From contig JAFRYJ010000175.1 in NCBI GenBank assembly GCA_017437705.1, positions 1-10,184 on the forward strand: 10,184 bases of DNA, given 5' to 3'. The position numbers and the translations under genes are program-made. Below, in pieces: positions 1 to 6,675 of the stretch (positions are counted from its first letter, which is position 1; the number at the start of each line of letters is the position of its first letter). Source of the DNA: Lachnospiraceae bacterium (GTDB lineage Bacteria > Bacillota_A > Clostridia > Lachnospirales > Lachnospiraceae). Under the pieces are notes generated by a model. It ran no database searches. It was not told the DNA's origin and saw only the letters and a list, made by a program, of their open reading frames with translations.

Positions 1-62
1 AACTTATAATTGCGGGCCGCTCTAATATTTGCCTGATAGGAGCCATTATTGTCAGCGGATCG

Positions 63-1265
63 TCAGATCCCGCTGAATATCTGGAATACGTAAAACTTAA
101 GATAATAGGAATCGTCGGCGCCCCACAGGATCGGATGATCCGGAGACTGGGTGCCGAATTCCACCTGCCTGAGCCTTCTGTGAACGGAACGGGCTGCCTC
201 CGCAATGGTCTTTGAAAAGAGCTCCGGCTCCATGAAATGGGAGCATGAGCAGGTGGCCAGGAAGCCGCCGTCCCTTATAAGGCGCATGCCGGCCATGTTG
301 ATCTCGCGGTAGCCCTTTACGGCTTTTTTTACGGAGCTCCTCGATTTTGTAAAGGCCGGGGGATCAAGGATCACCAGGTCGAAGGTGCGCCCCTCGCGAT
401 GGAAGCGGGGCAGCAGGTCGAAGACATCATCACATATAAAATCGCAGATGTCCGATACGCCGTTCAGCTCCGCATTCCTTTCTGCGTCCTTTATGGCGAT
501 GTCCGAGGCATCCACGGCCGTCACATGCCTTGCACCGTGGACCGCAGCATTAAGTGCAAAGGAACCGGTATGGGTAAAGCAGTCCAGCACGTCGGCGTCC
601 TTTGCAATGCGGTGGATACGCCGGCGGTTGAGCTTCTGATCCAGGAAAAAGCCGGTCTTCTGACCGTCCTTCACGTCCACATAATACTTTACGTCATTTT
701 CGACGATCTGCACGGTGGTGTCGAATTCCGGGCCAATAAAGCCCTTGTATCTTTCCATGCCCTCCAGCTCACGGACCCTGGCGTCGCTGCGTTCGTAAAC
801 GCCTCTTATGATGATGCCGTCCTCCGCCAGTATATCTTTTAAAATGCGGACGATGTCGGGCTTCATCAGGTCTATGCCCAGGGCCAGGCTCTCCACCACC
901 AGCACGTCCGAGAACTTGTCTATAACGATGCCCGGCAGCAGGTCGGCCTCGCCGAAAACTATGCGGCAGCATCCGGTATCGACCGTCTTTTTGCGGTATT
1001 CCCAGGCGCTTCTGAGGCGCCTTTCAAGAAGGGCGCTGTCGACGGGGACGTCTTCCCCCCTTGACATCATGCGCACCCTTATTGTCGAGGCGCTGTTGAT
1101 AAAACCGTAGCCCAGGAAGTATCCGTCGTGATCCAGTACCTTTACGATGCCGCCGTCTTTAACACTTCCTTCAACGCTGCCGATCTCGTTGTCATATACC
1201 CACAGGCCGCCTGCTTTGAGATACCGTCCTTCTCCTTTGCGCAGTGTGACTGCTGCATATTCCAT
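63..1265 (-). CDS. rlmI: RlmI-family class I SAM-dependent rRNA methyltransferase
   Basis: This is a 400-residue cytoplasmic protein of the RlmI/YccW family (COG1092), whose E. coli member makes 5-methylcytosine in 23S rRNA (C1962). An N-terminal PUA-like RNA-binding domain covers about residues 1-75 (GEGRYLKAG, LWVYDNEI). A central domain follows, with the family hallmark GQKTGFFLDQ at 201-210. The C-terminal Rossmann methyltransferase carries SAM motif I (VLDCFTHTGSFAL, 226-238), an acidic ribose-binding residue near VDAS (251-254), motif IV LDPPAF (300-305) and the cysteine-rich CSCSHF (339-344). Length is normal for the family. The ATG is preceded by GAGGG with a 9-nt spacer, inside the 3' end of thiT, and the two genes are 5 bp apart, so it is probably cotranscribed with thiT and under the same TPP riboswitch. 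The exact target base is inferred from the family only. Confidence 0.87.
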   Translation of the reverse strand: MEYAAVTLRKGEGRYLKAGGLWVYDNEIGSVEGSVKDGGIVKVLDHDGYFLGYGFINSASTIRVRMMSRGEDVPVDSALLERRLRSAWEYRKKTVDTGCCRIVFGEADLLPGIVIDKFSDVLVVESLALGIDLMKPDIVRILKDILAEDGIIIRGVYERSDARVRELEGMERYKGFIGPEFDTTVQIVENDVKYYVDVKDGQKTGFFLDQKLNRRRIHRIAKDADVLDCFTHTGSFALNAAVHGARHVTAVDASDIAIKDAERNAELNGVSDICDFICDDVFDLLPRFHREGRTFDLVILDPPAFTKSRSSVKKAVKGYREINMAGMRLIRDGGFLATCSCSHFMEPELFSKTIAEAARSVHRRLRQVEFGTQSPDHPILWGADDSYYLKFYVFQIFSGI

Positions 1266-1270
1266 ATCTG

Positions 1271-1837
1271 TTAACCCTCGTATTTTATAAGCTTGTTGAG
1301 CGGAACTGCAAAGATGGCGCAGATAGCGACCGCCAGTATGGTATTGGGCAGCATATATGTGCCGTTATAAAGTATCGAATAGAATGTGGGGCTGGTCATA
1401 GTCATGTCCAGGAATTCTTCGGGCATATATTCCTTGTAGATGGTGACGCCGGAAATAAAGTGTATGAAGAATCTTCCCAGACAGCCTATAAGGGCTGCAA
1501 CACCGGCCATGGGATAACTCGTCCTTGCCTTTGAGATGAGGCCGGCAAGGCCCACCATCATGTAGGCGAGAGAGTAGTCCAGGAGCATGGACTGCCAGTT
1601 GACAGCCGTGCCGCCGGCAAGGAAGAACTTAAGCGTTCCGAATATAAGACCCGATGCCATTCCCCATAAGGGTCCCCTTCTGATGGCATAGAAGATGATC
1701 GGCACCATGACAAGGTCGATGGAACCTCCGAATCCGCCGAAGGAAAGACCGATCGGTATCTTAAGGTAACTGAGTGCTATGGCCAGGGCAACCGCGATGC
1801 CGCCCTCGGCGATGGTCAAAAGCTTCTTTCTTTCCAT
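1271..1837 (-). CDS. thiT: ThiT, thiamine-specific S-component of an ECF transporter
   Basis: This 188-residue, highly hydrophobic protein fits ThiT (YuaJ), the membrane substrate-binding subunit that captures thiamine and docks onto a shared EcfA-EcfA'-EcfT energising module. About six membrane segments are visible. ThiT-type signatures include the N-terminal AEGGIAVALA, GGSIDLVMVPI (38-48), LDYSLAYMMVGLAGL in mid-protein, RFFIHFISGV and YNGTYMLPN near the C terminus; the aromatic, Glu and His residues of this fold line the thiamine pocket in known structures. The length matches known ThiT (about 180-190). The start is supported by GAGGAGG five nucleotides upstream. No Ecf genes are nearby, as is usual for group II ECF systems whose energising module is encoded elsewhere. 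A TPP riboswitch and terminator precede it, which independently supports thiamine specificity. Confidence 0.93.
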   Translation of the reverse strand: MERKKLLTIAEGGIAVALAIALSYLKIPIGLSFGGFGGSIDLVMVPIIFYAIRRGPLWGMASGLIFGTLKFFLAGGTAVNWQSMLLDYSLAYMMVGLAGLISKARTSYPMAGVAALIGCLGRFFIHFISGVTIYKEYMPEEFLDMTMTSPTFYSILYNGTYMLPNTILAVAICAIFAVPLNKLIKYEG

Positions 1838-1850
1838 GTTTCCTCCTCAT
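1838..1850 (-). promoter_or_regulatory. Ribosome binding site of thiT
   Basis: GAGGAGGAAAC directly precedes the ATG. The AGGAGG-type core is a strong match to the 16S rRNA anti-Shine-Dalgarno sequence and fixes the thiT start. Confidence 0.75.
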
Positions 1851-1896
1851 TCTGCGCCCGGAAGCAATAAAGCATCCGGTAATATGGTGTTTTCGG

Positions 1897-1928
1897 AAAA
1901 CAAAAATGCGGGCTTAAAGCCGCGCATT
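1897..1928 (-). terminator. Intrinsic terminator, expression platform of the TPP riboswitch
   Basis: On the minus strand AATGCG, a bulged C, GGCT, loop TTA, AGCC and CGCATT form a 10-bp bulged stem followed by a T-run (TTTGTTTT). It lies about 16 nt after the aptamer and about 60 nt before the thiT start, so it is well placed to stop transcription when TPP is bound. I could not identify a convincing antiterminator pairing by eye. Confidence 0.8.
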
Positions 1929-1943
1929 AAGAGAAAGGTATTT

Positions 1944-2025
1944 CCGATCTCCCTTCGCCGGCATTATCCGGATCAGGTAAAGGGTCGAAGACTTGCTTCC
2001 TCTCAGCTGATGCTCCCCTGATCAA
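1944..2025 (-). ncRNA. TPP (THI-box) riboswitch aptamer
   Basis: Read on the minus strand, the stretch has the conserved TPP aptamer core: AGGGGAGC at the 5' side, GCTGAGAGG (CTGAGA at 2001-2006), ACCC, then CCTGATCCGGATAATGCCGG and CGAAGGGA (about 1951-1977). The P1 helix closes as UUGAUC (2020-2025) with GAUCGG (1944-1949), including two wobble pairs. The aptamer is compact, with a short P3 arm (GGAAGCAAGTCTTC). It sits upstream of the thiamine transporter gene and is followed by an intrinsic terminator, so thiamine pyrophosphate should repress thiT and the downstream methyltransferase by early termination. Confidence 0.95.
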
Positions 2026-2039
2026 GTATTTACAAAGCT

Positions 2040-2067
2040 ATAATATCACAACCTGCAGATTATTCAA
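2040..2067 (-). promoter_or_regulatory. Probable sigma-A promoter of the thiT riboswitch transcript
   Basis: On the minus strand TTGAAT (2062-2067), a 16-bp spacer and TATTAT (2040-2045) form a reasonable vegetative promoter. A start near 2033 would begin the RNA about 8 nt before the aptamer's P1 helix. The -35 box overlaps the stop codon of the upstream M20 gene, and no strong terminator separates the two, so read-through from that operon is also possible. Confidence 0.45.
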
Positions 2068-3496
2068 TAGCCGCAGGTACACAGTCTTTTTCTATGGGGC
2101 AGTCGTAGCCCTCCGCCGCCTTTACGGACCATTCCGCCTTTGCATTTTCAAGTACGGAGGGATCCTCCATAAGCCCTATCACTGTCTCTGCAAGCACGGA
2201 AGATGCCCAGAGCATGGCCTTCCTCGAAAGCGGATGCATGCCGATGGACACGTTCTGCCAGCTGTGGCCGGGAGACATTGATGTCCAGGCCGCCGCATAA
2301 AAGTATGCGGTAGGGGTCTGCCAGCTGACGTCGCCAACATCATTGGATCCGAAGTGAACGGTCTCCGAATGGCGGTAGGGTACTATAAAATCATTTAAGG
2401 GGCGGGTTCCGTTTTCCGAAGCCTCCTTCAGAAATGCGATATCCTCCGTAATCATTTCCGGTGATGCCCCGGGTATCCCCGAATGGGGATATGTATCGAA
2501 GAGTTTCCGGGCAAAGTCCAGCTCATCATCGGTATAGGAGGGCAGGAGAACGCTTTGCATGCTGTCGTAAAGTGCCCCCTCCAGAACGCTGTTTGACAGC
2601 ATATTCGAGGTGCCGTCGATGAATTTTCTGGTAAGCGTCGTACCCGTCATAAGGGCGGCGCCTTCCGCTATCTTATCCACCCGCTCCAGAAGCTTTTTCG
2701 TGTTGGGAACGTTGTCGGAGCGTACCATATAAAGAACCTTCGCTTCGGCCTGCACCACGTTGGGGGACAGCCCGCCCGCATCGGTGATGGCATAGTGCAC
2801 CGAATCCCGGGGATACATATGCTCTCTTAAATACTGTACGCCGGTATTCATAAGCTCCACAGCATCAAGAGCGCTCCTGCCCAGGTGCGGAGCCGACGCC
2901 GCGTGGGATGCGATCCCGTGGAATGCATATTCCACCTGCATCGAGGTCTGGTTGGATCCCGTGGCGACCTCGTTGACGGAGCCGGGATGCCACGTTAATG
3001 CGGCGTCAAGGCCGTAGAACATGCCTTCCCTGGCCATGAACGCCTTGCCCGAATTGCCTTCTTCGCCGGGACAGCCGAAGAAAATGACTGTGCCGCTGCC
3101 TTCGGGAAGCTGCTCGAGATAATGTTTGACTGCCATGGCGGCGCCCAGAGCGCCTGCCCCGAGAAGATTGTGGCCGCATCCGTGGCCGCAGCCGCCCTTT
3201 TTCAGGGGCTCCGGGGATACGGAGCAGGGCTTCTGTGACAGCCCCGAAAGGGCGTCGAATTCGCCCAGTATGCCTATGACAGGATGACCGGACCCGAAGC
3301 AGCCGCAGAATGCGGTGTCAATTCCGGCCAGCTTTTCCGTGACGGCAAAGCCCTCATCCCGGAGCATCCCGATATAACGGGCGGCAGACCGGTATTCCTG
3401 AAGGGAAAGCTCGGCATATTCCCATATATCGTCGGCAAGGATGTTGAGTTTTTCCGATATTCCGTTTATGTAGGAAACGGCATCACTTTTATTCAT
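2060..3496 (-). CDS. M20-family zinc amidohydrolase, AbgB-like (aminobenzoyl-glutamate hydrolase type)
   Basis: This 478-residue cytoplasmic metallohydrolase belongs to peptidase family M20, closest in look to the AbgB branch that cleaves p-aminobenzoyl-glutamate and related amides. Visible features are GILGEFDALSGLSQ (75-88, catalytic Asp region), GHGCGHNLLGAG (104-115, metal-binding His105/His109 area), CPGEEGNSGK (142-151, the catalytic and metal Glu pair), LTWHPG (about His170), a dimerisation-domain stretch AFHGIASHAASAPHLGRSALDA split over 191-212, and the C-terminal SMSPGHSWQ (His411, last metal ligand). Length is normal. The ATG has AAAGGA seven nucleotides upstream. It follows the ABC ATPase gene by 15 bp and is probably the last gene of that operon, suggesting that the transported compound, or a conjugate of it, is its substrate. 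The actual substrate is unknown; other M20 amidohydrolases act on N-acyl amino acids or dipeptides. Confidence 0.85.
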   Translation of the reverse strand: MNKSDAVSYINGISEKLNILADDIWEYAELSLQEYRSAARYIGMLRDEGFAVTEKLAGIDTAFCGCFGSGHPVIGILGEFDALSGLSQKPCSVSPEPLKKGGCGHGCGHNLLGAGALGAAMAVKHYLEQLPEGSGTVIFFGCPGEEGNSGKAFMAREGMFYGLDAALTWHPGSVNEVATGSNQTSMQVEYAFHGIASHAASAPHLGRSALDAVELMNTGVQYLREHMYPRDSVHYAITDAGGLSPNVVQAEAKVLYMVRSDNVPNTKKLLERVDKIAEGAALMTGTTLTRKFIDGTSNMLSNSVLEGALYDSMQSVLLPSYTDDELDFARKLFDTYPHSGIPGASPEMITEDIAFLKEASENGTRPLNDFIVPYRHSETVHFGSNDVGDVSWQTPTAYFYAAAWTSMSPGHSWQNVSIGMHPLSRKAMLWASSVLAETVIGLMEDPSVLENAKAEWSVKAAEGYDCPIEKDCVPAAIE

Positions 3497-3511
3497 ATAT
3501 GGATCCTTTGT

Positions 3512-4288
3512 TTAATACAGTACCTTTGACAGGAAATCCTGCAGTCTTTCGTTTTTGGGAGCCGAGAAGATCTCGTCGGGCGTTCCTTCCTCGAGGATCC
3601 TGCCGTCGGCCATGAATACCACTCGGTTCCCGACCTCCTTCGCAAAGCCCATCTCATGGGTAACGACAGCCATAGTCATGCCGGAACGCGCCAGCTCCTT
3701 CATAACGTCCAGCACCTCGCCTACCATCTCGGGGTCAAGGGCGGAGGTGGGCTCGTCGAAGAGCATCACCTCGGGCTCCATCATAAGGGCTCGTACTATG
3801 GCCACACGCTGCTTCTGGCCGCCGGACAGCTGGATGGGGTAGTTGTCCTTCCTGTCGTCGAGACCGACACGTTTTAAGAGGGCCATGGCCTTTTCCGTGG
3901 CATCCTTTTCTGACAGGCCCTTCACCTTCATGGGTGCCAGGATCATGTTCTGAATGACCGTCTTGTGAGGGAACAGGTTGAAATGCTGGAAGACCATGCC
4001 CATGTGTTCGCGGACTTCGTCTATATCCAGCTTCTTTTTATTTCCCTGCTCGTCAGTAACGTATTTTTTTGTGATGTCCCGCCCGTCCACCTTTATGATG
4101 CCTTCAGTGGGCTCCTCCAGAAGGTTCATGCAGCGGAGGAAGGTGCTCTTGCCTGATCCCGAGGGGCCGATGATGACCACAACGTCGCCGCGGTTTATGG
4201 TAAGGGAAACATCGTCAAGGGCCTTCAGCTTGCCCTTGTAGTAATACTTTTTGAGATGCTCGATCTCGATTATCCTATCTTCTGTCAC
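3512..4288 (-). CDS. Polar amino-acid ABC transporter ATP-binding protein (GlnQ/HisP type)
   Basis: This 258-residue ABC ATPase powers the neighbouring permease from the cytoplasmic face. All motifs are intact: Walker [10 protein letters not shown] (41-49), Q-loop Gln101 in [11 protein letters not shown], signature LSGGQKQR (154-161), Walker [14 protein letters not shown] (174-186) and H-loop His211 in [12 protein letters not shown]. The PAAT subfamily is indicated by [16 protein letters not shown] and THEMGFA. A short charged insertion (about 74-90, [16 protein letters not shown]) before the Q-loop is slightly longer than in typical GlnQ. It starts with GTG; AGGAGG lies 10 nt upstream, and no better ATG is in frame. 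It overlaps the end of the permease gene by 14 bp, so translation is likely coupled. Confidence 0.93.
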   Translation of the reverse strand: MTEDRIIEIEHLKKYYYKGKLKALDDVSLTINRGDVVVIIGPSGSGKSTFLRCMNLLEEPTEGIIKVDGRDITKKYVTDEQGNKKKLDIDEVREHMGMVFQHFNLFPHKTVIQNMILAPMKVKGLSEKDATEKAMALLKRVGLDDRKDNYPIQLSGGQKQRVAIVRALMMEPEVMLFDEPTSALDPEMVGEVLDVMKELARSGMTMAVVTHEMGFAKEVGNRVVFMADGRILEEGTPDEIFSAPKNERLQDFLSKVLY

Positions 4289-4973
4289 CGCGGCTCATCC
4301 TCCTTTCAAAATACTGAATGATCTTGCTGGTAGGGAACGTCAGGCAGAAGTAGATGGCGGTGGCCACCAAAAGAGGCTCGCCTATGGAGAAGGTGGAGCC
4401 CTTTACGGAAGCGACCGCATACATGATCTCCTGAACGCCTATGGTGTAACAGATCGATGATTCCTTGATTATCGTAACGAATTCGTTTGCTATGGCCGGA
4501 AGAATATTCTTAATGGCCTGGGGCAGCACTATGCTCTTAAGCGTCTGCACCCTGTTGAGACCCAGGGACCTTGCCGCCTCTGTCTGGCCTACGTCGATGG
4601 ACTGGATGCCGGCACGTATGATCTCGCTCAGGTAAGCGCCGGAATTCAGAAAAAGGGCAACTACTCCGGGGACGAACCTTTCGAAACGGATAAATCCGAA
4701 AAGCTTGACAGCCGGCAGATCTACTCCGTCAAACAGTATGTAGTAAACGATGAAGAGCTGCACCAGAAGGGGCGTTGCCCTGAATACTTCAACATAAACC
4801 GACGCAAATGCCTTCAGCACCTTGAATTTTGACAGGCGCATAAGAGCCAGGATCAGCGCCAGCATGAAGCCGAAGAGCACAGTAAAGAAAGACAGCGCCA
4901 GCGTTGTACCCATGCCCTGCCAGAACATGCTCATATAACGGAATGTTTTTTCGAAACCTTCAACAGATATCAT
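4275..4973 (-). CDS. Polar amino-acid ABC transporter permease (GlnP/HisM type)
   Basis: This 232-residue inner-membrane protein of the His/Glu/Gln/Arg permease family has about five membrane segments. The family motif [15 protein letters not shown] (64-78) and the EAA loop [12 protein letters not shown] (128-139) with [16 protein letters not shown] (150-165), which contacts the ATPase, are clear. It is the only permease in the operon, so the transporter probably works as a homodimer of this subunit. The ATG follows AAGGAG with a 5-nt spacer. The gene follows the binding-protein gene after 84 bp that contain a stable hairpin, and its end overlaps the ATPase gene. Confidence 0.93.
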   Translation of the reverse strand: MISVEGFEKTFRYMSMFWQGMGTTLALSFFTVLFGFMLALILALMRLSKFKVLKAFASVYVEVFRATPLLVQLFIVYYILFDGVDLPAVKLFGFIRFERFVPGVVALFLNSGAYLSEIIRAGIQSIDVGQTEAARSLGLNRVQTLKSIVLPQAIKNILPAIANEFVTIIKESSICYTIGVQEIMYAVASVKGSTFSIGEPLLVATAIYFCLTFPTSKIIQYFERRMSRGDRR

Positions 4974-4993
4974 AAGAACTCCTTATTCAGAAG

Positions 4994-5024
4994 AAAAAGG
5001 GAGAAGGATCTCTTCTCCCCTTTT
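4994..5024 (-). terminator. Intercistronic hairpin / partial terminator between binding protein and permease
   Basis: On the minus strand two 13-nt arms (AAAAGGGGAGAAG and CTTCTCCCTTTTT, one G-U pair) enclose a 5-nt loop AGATC. The 3' arm ends in five T residues, though no longer U-run follows. Its location after the binding-protein gene suggests partial termination, 3'-end protection, or both, giving more binding protein than membrane components. This is a common arrangement in ABC importer operons. Confidence 0.6.
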
Positions 5025-5057
5025 ACAGTCTTTTTATAATGTTCCTACGGGACCTTA

Positions 5058-5942
5058 TTATTTATCCTCGATAAGACCTTCGTAAATATTGCCTGATGCC
5101 TGCTCATTCGCATCGGCTACGAACTTGTCCATCGATCCGTCGTCAAGGGCAGCCTGGATGGCACGGTTTACAAGCTCCTTAAGGACCACATTGCCCTTGT
5201 ATACGCCTACAACGGAACCTTCCTGATCGTAGGGAACGTCGTAGAGGATCTTGAGATCGGAGTAGTTCTGAGCGTAGCTCTGTGCAACGGCGGTCTCGAT
5301 GAAGGCACCGTCAAGCTTGCCTGCGATAAGCTCTGCAACGATATCCGTTACCTTTGTAAGCTGGATGATGTCTGCATCGGGAGTATACTGCTCGGCAAGG
5401 CCTACCTGGATGGAGCCTGTCTGTGCGCCGATGGAGAACTTGGGATCGTTGGCGCTTTCAAGGCTTGTGAACTGATCCGCCTTCTTCGTTGATGATACGA
5501 AGGACTGTCCGCCGGTATAGTAGATTATCGAGAAGTCCATCTTGTCTTCACGCTCGGGATCCGGTGAATAGCCTGCAAGGCCCAGGTCGGTCTTCTTTGC
5601 CGCCAGCTCTGCGATGGTGCCGTCAAAGTCCATGGGAACGACTTCCAGATCCAGTCCGCAGTAATCTGCTATATATTTGGCCAGTTCCATATCAAAGCCC
5701 GCCAGCTGAGGGTCGCCGTTTTCATCGATTGCATAAAATTCATAAGGTGCGAAATCGGGGCTTGTGGCTACCGTAAGCTTTCCGTCGGTAACTGTTGTAA
5801 GAGCTTCCTTCAGCTCATCATCCGTCATCTCTGCAGCTTCTTCGGCAGTGATCTCCTTGCCGGTATCTTTTTTCTTGCCGCCGCATGCTGCCAGAGAGAG
5901 CGCCATAACTGCTGTCAATAATAATGCAAGAAACTTCTTCAT
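5058..5942 (-). CDS. Amino-acid ABC transporter substrate-binding lipoprotein (family 3)
   Basis: This 294-residue extracellular binding protein is anchored by lipid. The signal peptide (MKKFLALLLTAVMALSLAAC) ends in a lipobox LAAC with Cys20, followed by a Lys-rich linker and an acidic stretch to about residue 50. The mature part is a solute-binding family 3 domain: KLTVATSPDFAPYEFY (55-70), AGFDMELAKYIA (81-92), GLAGYSPDPEREDKMDFS (121-138) and a hinge region followed by GAQTGSIQVGLAEQY. It is the first gene of the operon. AGGAGG (5951-5956) sits 8 nt before the ATG. Ligand specificity cannot be read from sequence; a possible ARG-box operator hints at arginine or a related amino acid, but this is inference. 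The variant SPDPERE replaces the more common TPERxx wording of the family. Confidence 0.92.
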   Translation of the reverse strand: MKKFLALLLTAVMALSLAACGGKKKDTGKEITAEEAAEMTDDELKEALTTVTDGKLTVATSPDFAPYEFYAIDENGDPQLAGFDMELAKYIADYCGLDLEVVPMDFDGTIAELAAKKTDLGLAGYSPDPEREDKMDFSIIYYTGGQSFVSSTKKADQFTSLESANDPKFSIGAQTGSIQVGLAEQYTPDADIIQLTKVTDIVAELIAGKLDGAFIETAVAQSYAQNYSDLKILYDVPYDQEGSVVGVYKGNVVLKELVNRAIQAALDDGSMDKFVADANEQASGNIYEGLIEDK

Positions 5943-5963
5943 AATAATATCCTCCTGTTTTGC

Positions 5964-5980
5964 GAAAGCGCGACGCTTTC
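5964..5980 (-). other. Short hairpin in the 5' leader of the binding-protein mRNA
   Basis: GAAAGCG, a 3-nt loop and CGCTTTC give a perfect 7-bp stem. With a predicted transcription start near 5988 the hairpin would lie within about 10 nt of the RNA's 5' end, and 7 nt ahead of the AGGAGG site. A 5' hairpin like this may stabilise the message. It has no U-run and is not a terminator. Confidence 0.45.
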
Positions 5981-5994
5981 ATCATCATTACCGT

Positions 5995-6023
5995 AATATA
6001 CACCCGATATGCATATATGTCAA
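5995..6023 (-). promoter_or_regulatory. Strong sigma-A promoter of the amino-acid ABC operon
   Basis: On the minus strand TTGACA (6018-6023) and TATATT (5995-6000) are separated by exactly 17 bp, close to the consensus. An AT-rich stretch with A-tract upstream (6024-6050) could act as an UP element. Predicted start near 5988 gives a leader of about 46 nt. Confidence 0.8.
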
Positions 6024-6045
6024 TAAAAATGCATATATATTCGTT
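6008..6045. promoter_or_regulatory. Candidate tandem ARG-box (ArgR/AhrC) operator
   Basis: On the plus strand AATGCATATATATTCGTT (6028-6045) is an imperfect palindrome that matches the general ARG box pattern AATGAATAWWTATTCATT at 16 of 18 positions. A weaker 18-bp copy (TATGCATATATGTCAATA, 6008-6025) lies 2 bp away; the two share an exact ATGCATATAT repeated 20 bp apart. Paired boxes with 2-3 bp between them are the known layout of ArgR operators. The pair overlaps the -35 box of the ABC operon promoter, which fits repression. AT-rich DNA can match by chance, so this is suggestive only. Confidence 0.4.
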
Positions 6046-6075
6046 TTTTTAGCGGTGTTAATTCAGGGCCGCATA

Positions 6076-6084
6076 TGGTACAAT
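6076..6084 (+). promoter_or_regulatory. Probable extended -10 promoter of the cyclo-ligase/HAD operon
   Basis: TGGTACAAT contains a -10 hexamer TACAAT (6079-6084) with the TGn extension; no good -35 box is seen 17 bp upstream, which extended -10 promoters tolerate. A start near 6091 would leave a leader of about 20 nt and would exclude an in-frame ATG at 6088. Confidence 0.45.
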
Positions 6085-6111
6085 ATTATGGTATTTTCGC
6101 AGGAGTATGCC

Positions 6112-6672
6112 ATGGAAGACAAGAAGGCCGTAAGGCGGGAAATGCTTTTAAAAAGGAATAAGATGCATAAAAACAGTATACTATGTCTTTCTGAGGTGAT
6201 CTGCGGCCGTATCGCGGGCCTTACGCAGTACAGGGATGCCCGCACGATACTGCTTTACAGCAGCACCGGCAGCGAGGTACAGACAGATCCGCTTATACAA
6301 AGGGCTTTTGAGGACGGCAGGACCGTCTGCTTCCCCGTATGCATGGACGGGACCGTAATGGAGGCTTATGTGCCCTGCGGGCCGGAGGGCTGGAAAACGG
6401 GGAGCTTCGGCATCAGGGAGCCGGATCCGGAAAAGAGCATACATGTTCCTGCGGAAGATATCGACTTTATCGTATGCCCCTGCGTTTCCTTTGACAGAAT
6501 GCACAGAAGGCTGGGCATGGGCGGCGGATATTACGACAGGTACTTAAGGAAGGCGGTGAACGCTTTCACTGTCCAGGCTGCATTCGAACTGCAGAGGTTT
6601 GACGGCCTGCTGCCGGCATATGAATACGATGCCGGAACAGACCTGGTAATTACGGAGAAAGGGATCTTCTGA
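6112..6672 (+). CDS. 5-formyltetrahydrofolate cyclo-ligase (5,10-methenyl-THF synthetase)
   Basis: This 186-residue cytoplasmic enzyme converts 5-formyl-THF and ATP to 5,10-methenyl-THF, returning stored or inhibitory 5-formyl-THF to one-carbon metabolism. Evidence includes the N-terminal basic helix KKAVRREMLLKRNKM, the substrate loop GSEVQTDPLIQRA (53-65), IREPDP (101-106) and the hallmark RLGMGGGYYDRYL (133-145), with FDRMHRRLG just before. Length matches the usual 180-200. The reading frame stays open far upstream, but the start at 6112 is chosen because AGGAG (6101-6105) lies 6 nt before it and the protein then begins where the family does. It is the first gene of the rightward operon; the HAD gene follows after 3 bp. 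Confidence 0.93.
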   Translation: MEDKKAVRREMLLKRNKMHKNSILCLSEVICGRIAGLTQYRDARTILLYSSTGSEVQTDPLIQRAFEDGRTVCFPVCMDGTVMEAYVPCGPEGWKTGSFGIREPDPEKSIHVPAEDIDFIVCPCVSFDRMHRRLGMGGGYYDRYLRKAVNAFTVQAAFELQRFDGLLPAYEYDAGTDLVITEKGIF

Positions 6673-6675
6673 TCC

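Noticed and set aside
1..46. Minus-strand ATG at 44-46 opening a frame that runs off the left edge (MAPIRQILERPAIIS).
   Set aside because: Only 15 codons are visible, no Shine-Dalgarno sequence precedes the ATG, and the residues match nothing I recognise. It may be the next gene but cannot be supported.
399..842. Plus-strand open frame of 147 codons opposite the methyltransferase gene.
   Set aside because: The opposite strand carries an unmistakable conserved protein across the whole stretch; the antisense translation shows no domain.
2051..2078. Inverted repeat ACCTGC/GCAGGT around the end of the M20 gene as a terminator.
   Set aside because: The stem is only 6 bp with a 16-nt loop and no U-run follows; it also overlaps the probable thiT promoter.
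5764..6111. Open frame extending the cyclo-ligase by about 116 residues upstream.
   Set aside because: The extension runs antisense to the binding-protein gene and through both divergent promoters. The ATG at 6112 has a good AGGAG site and gives the normal family length.
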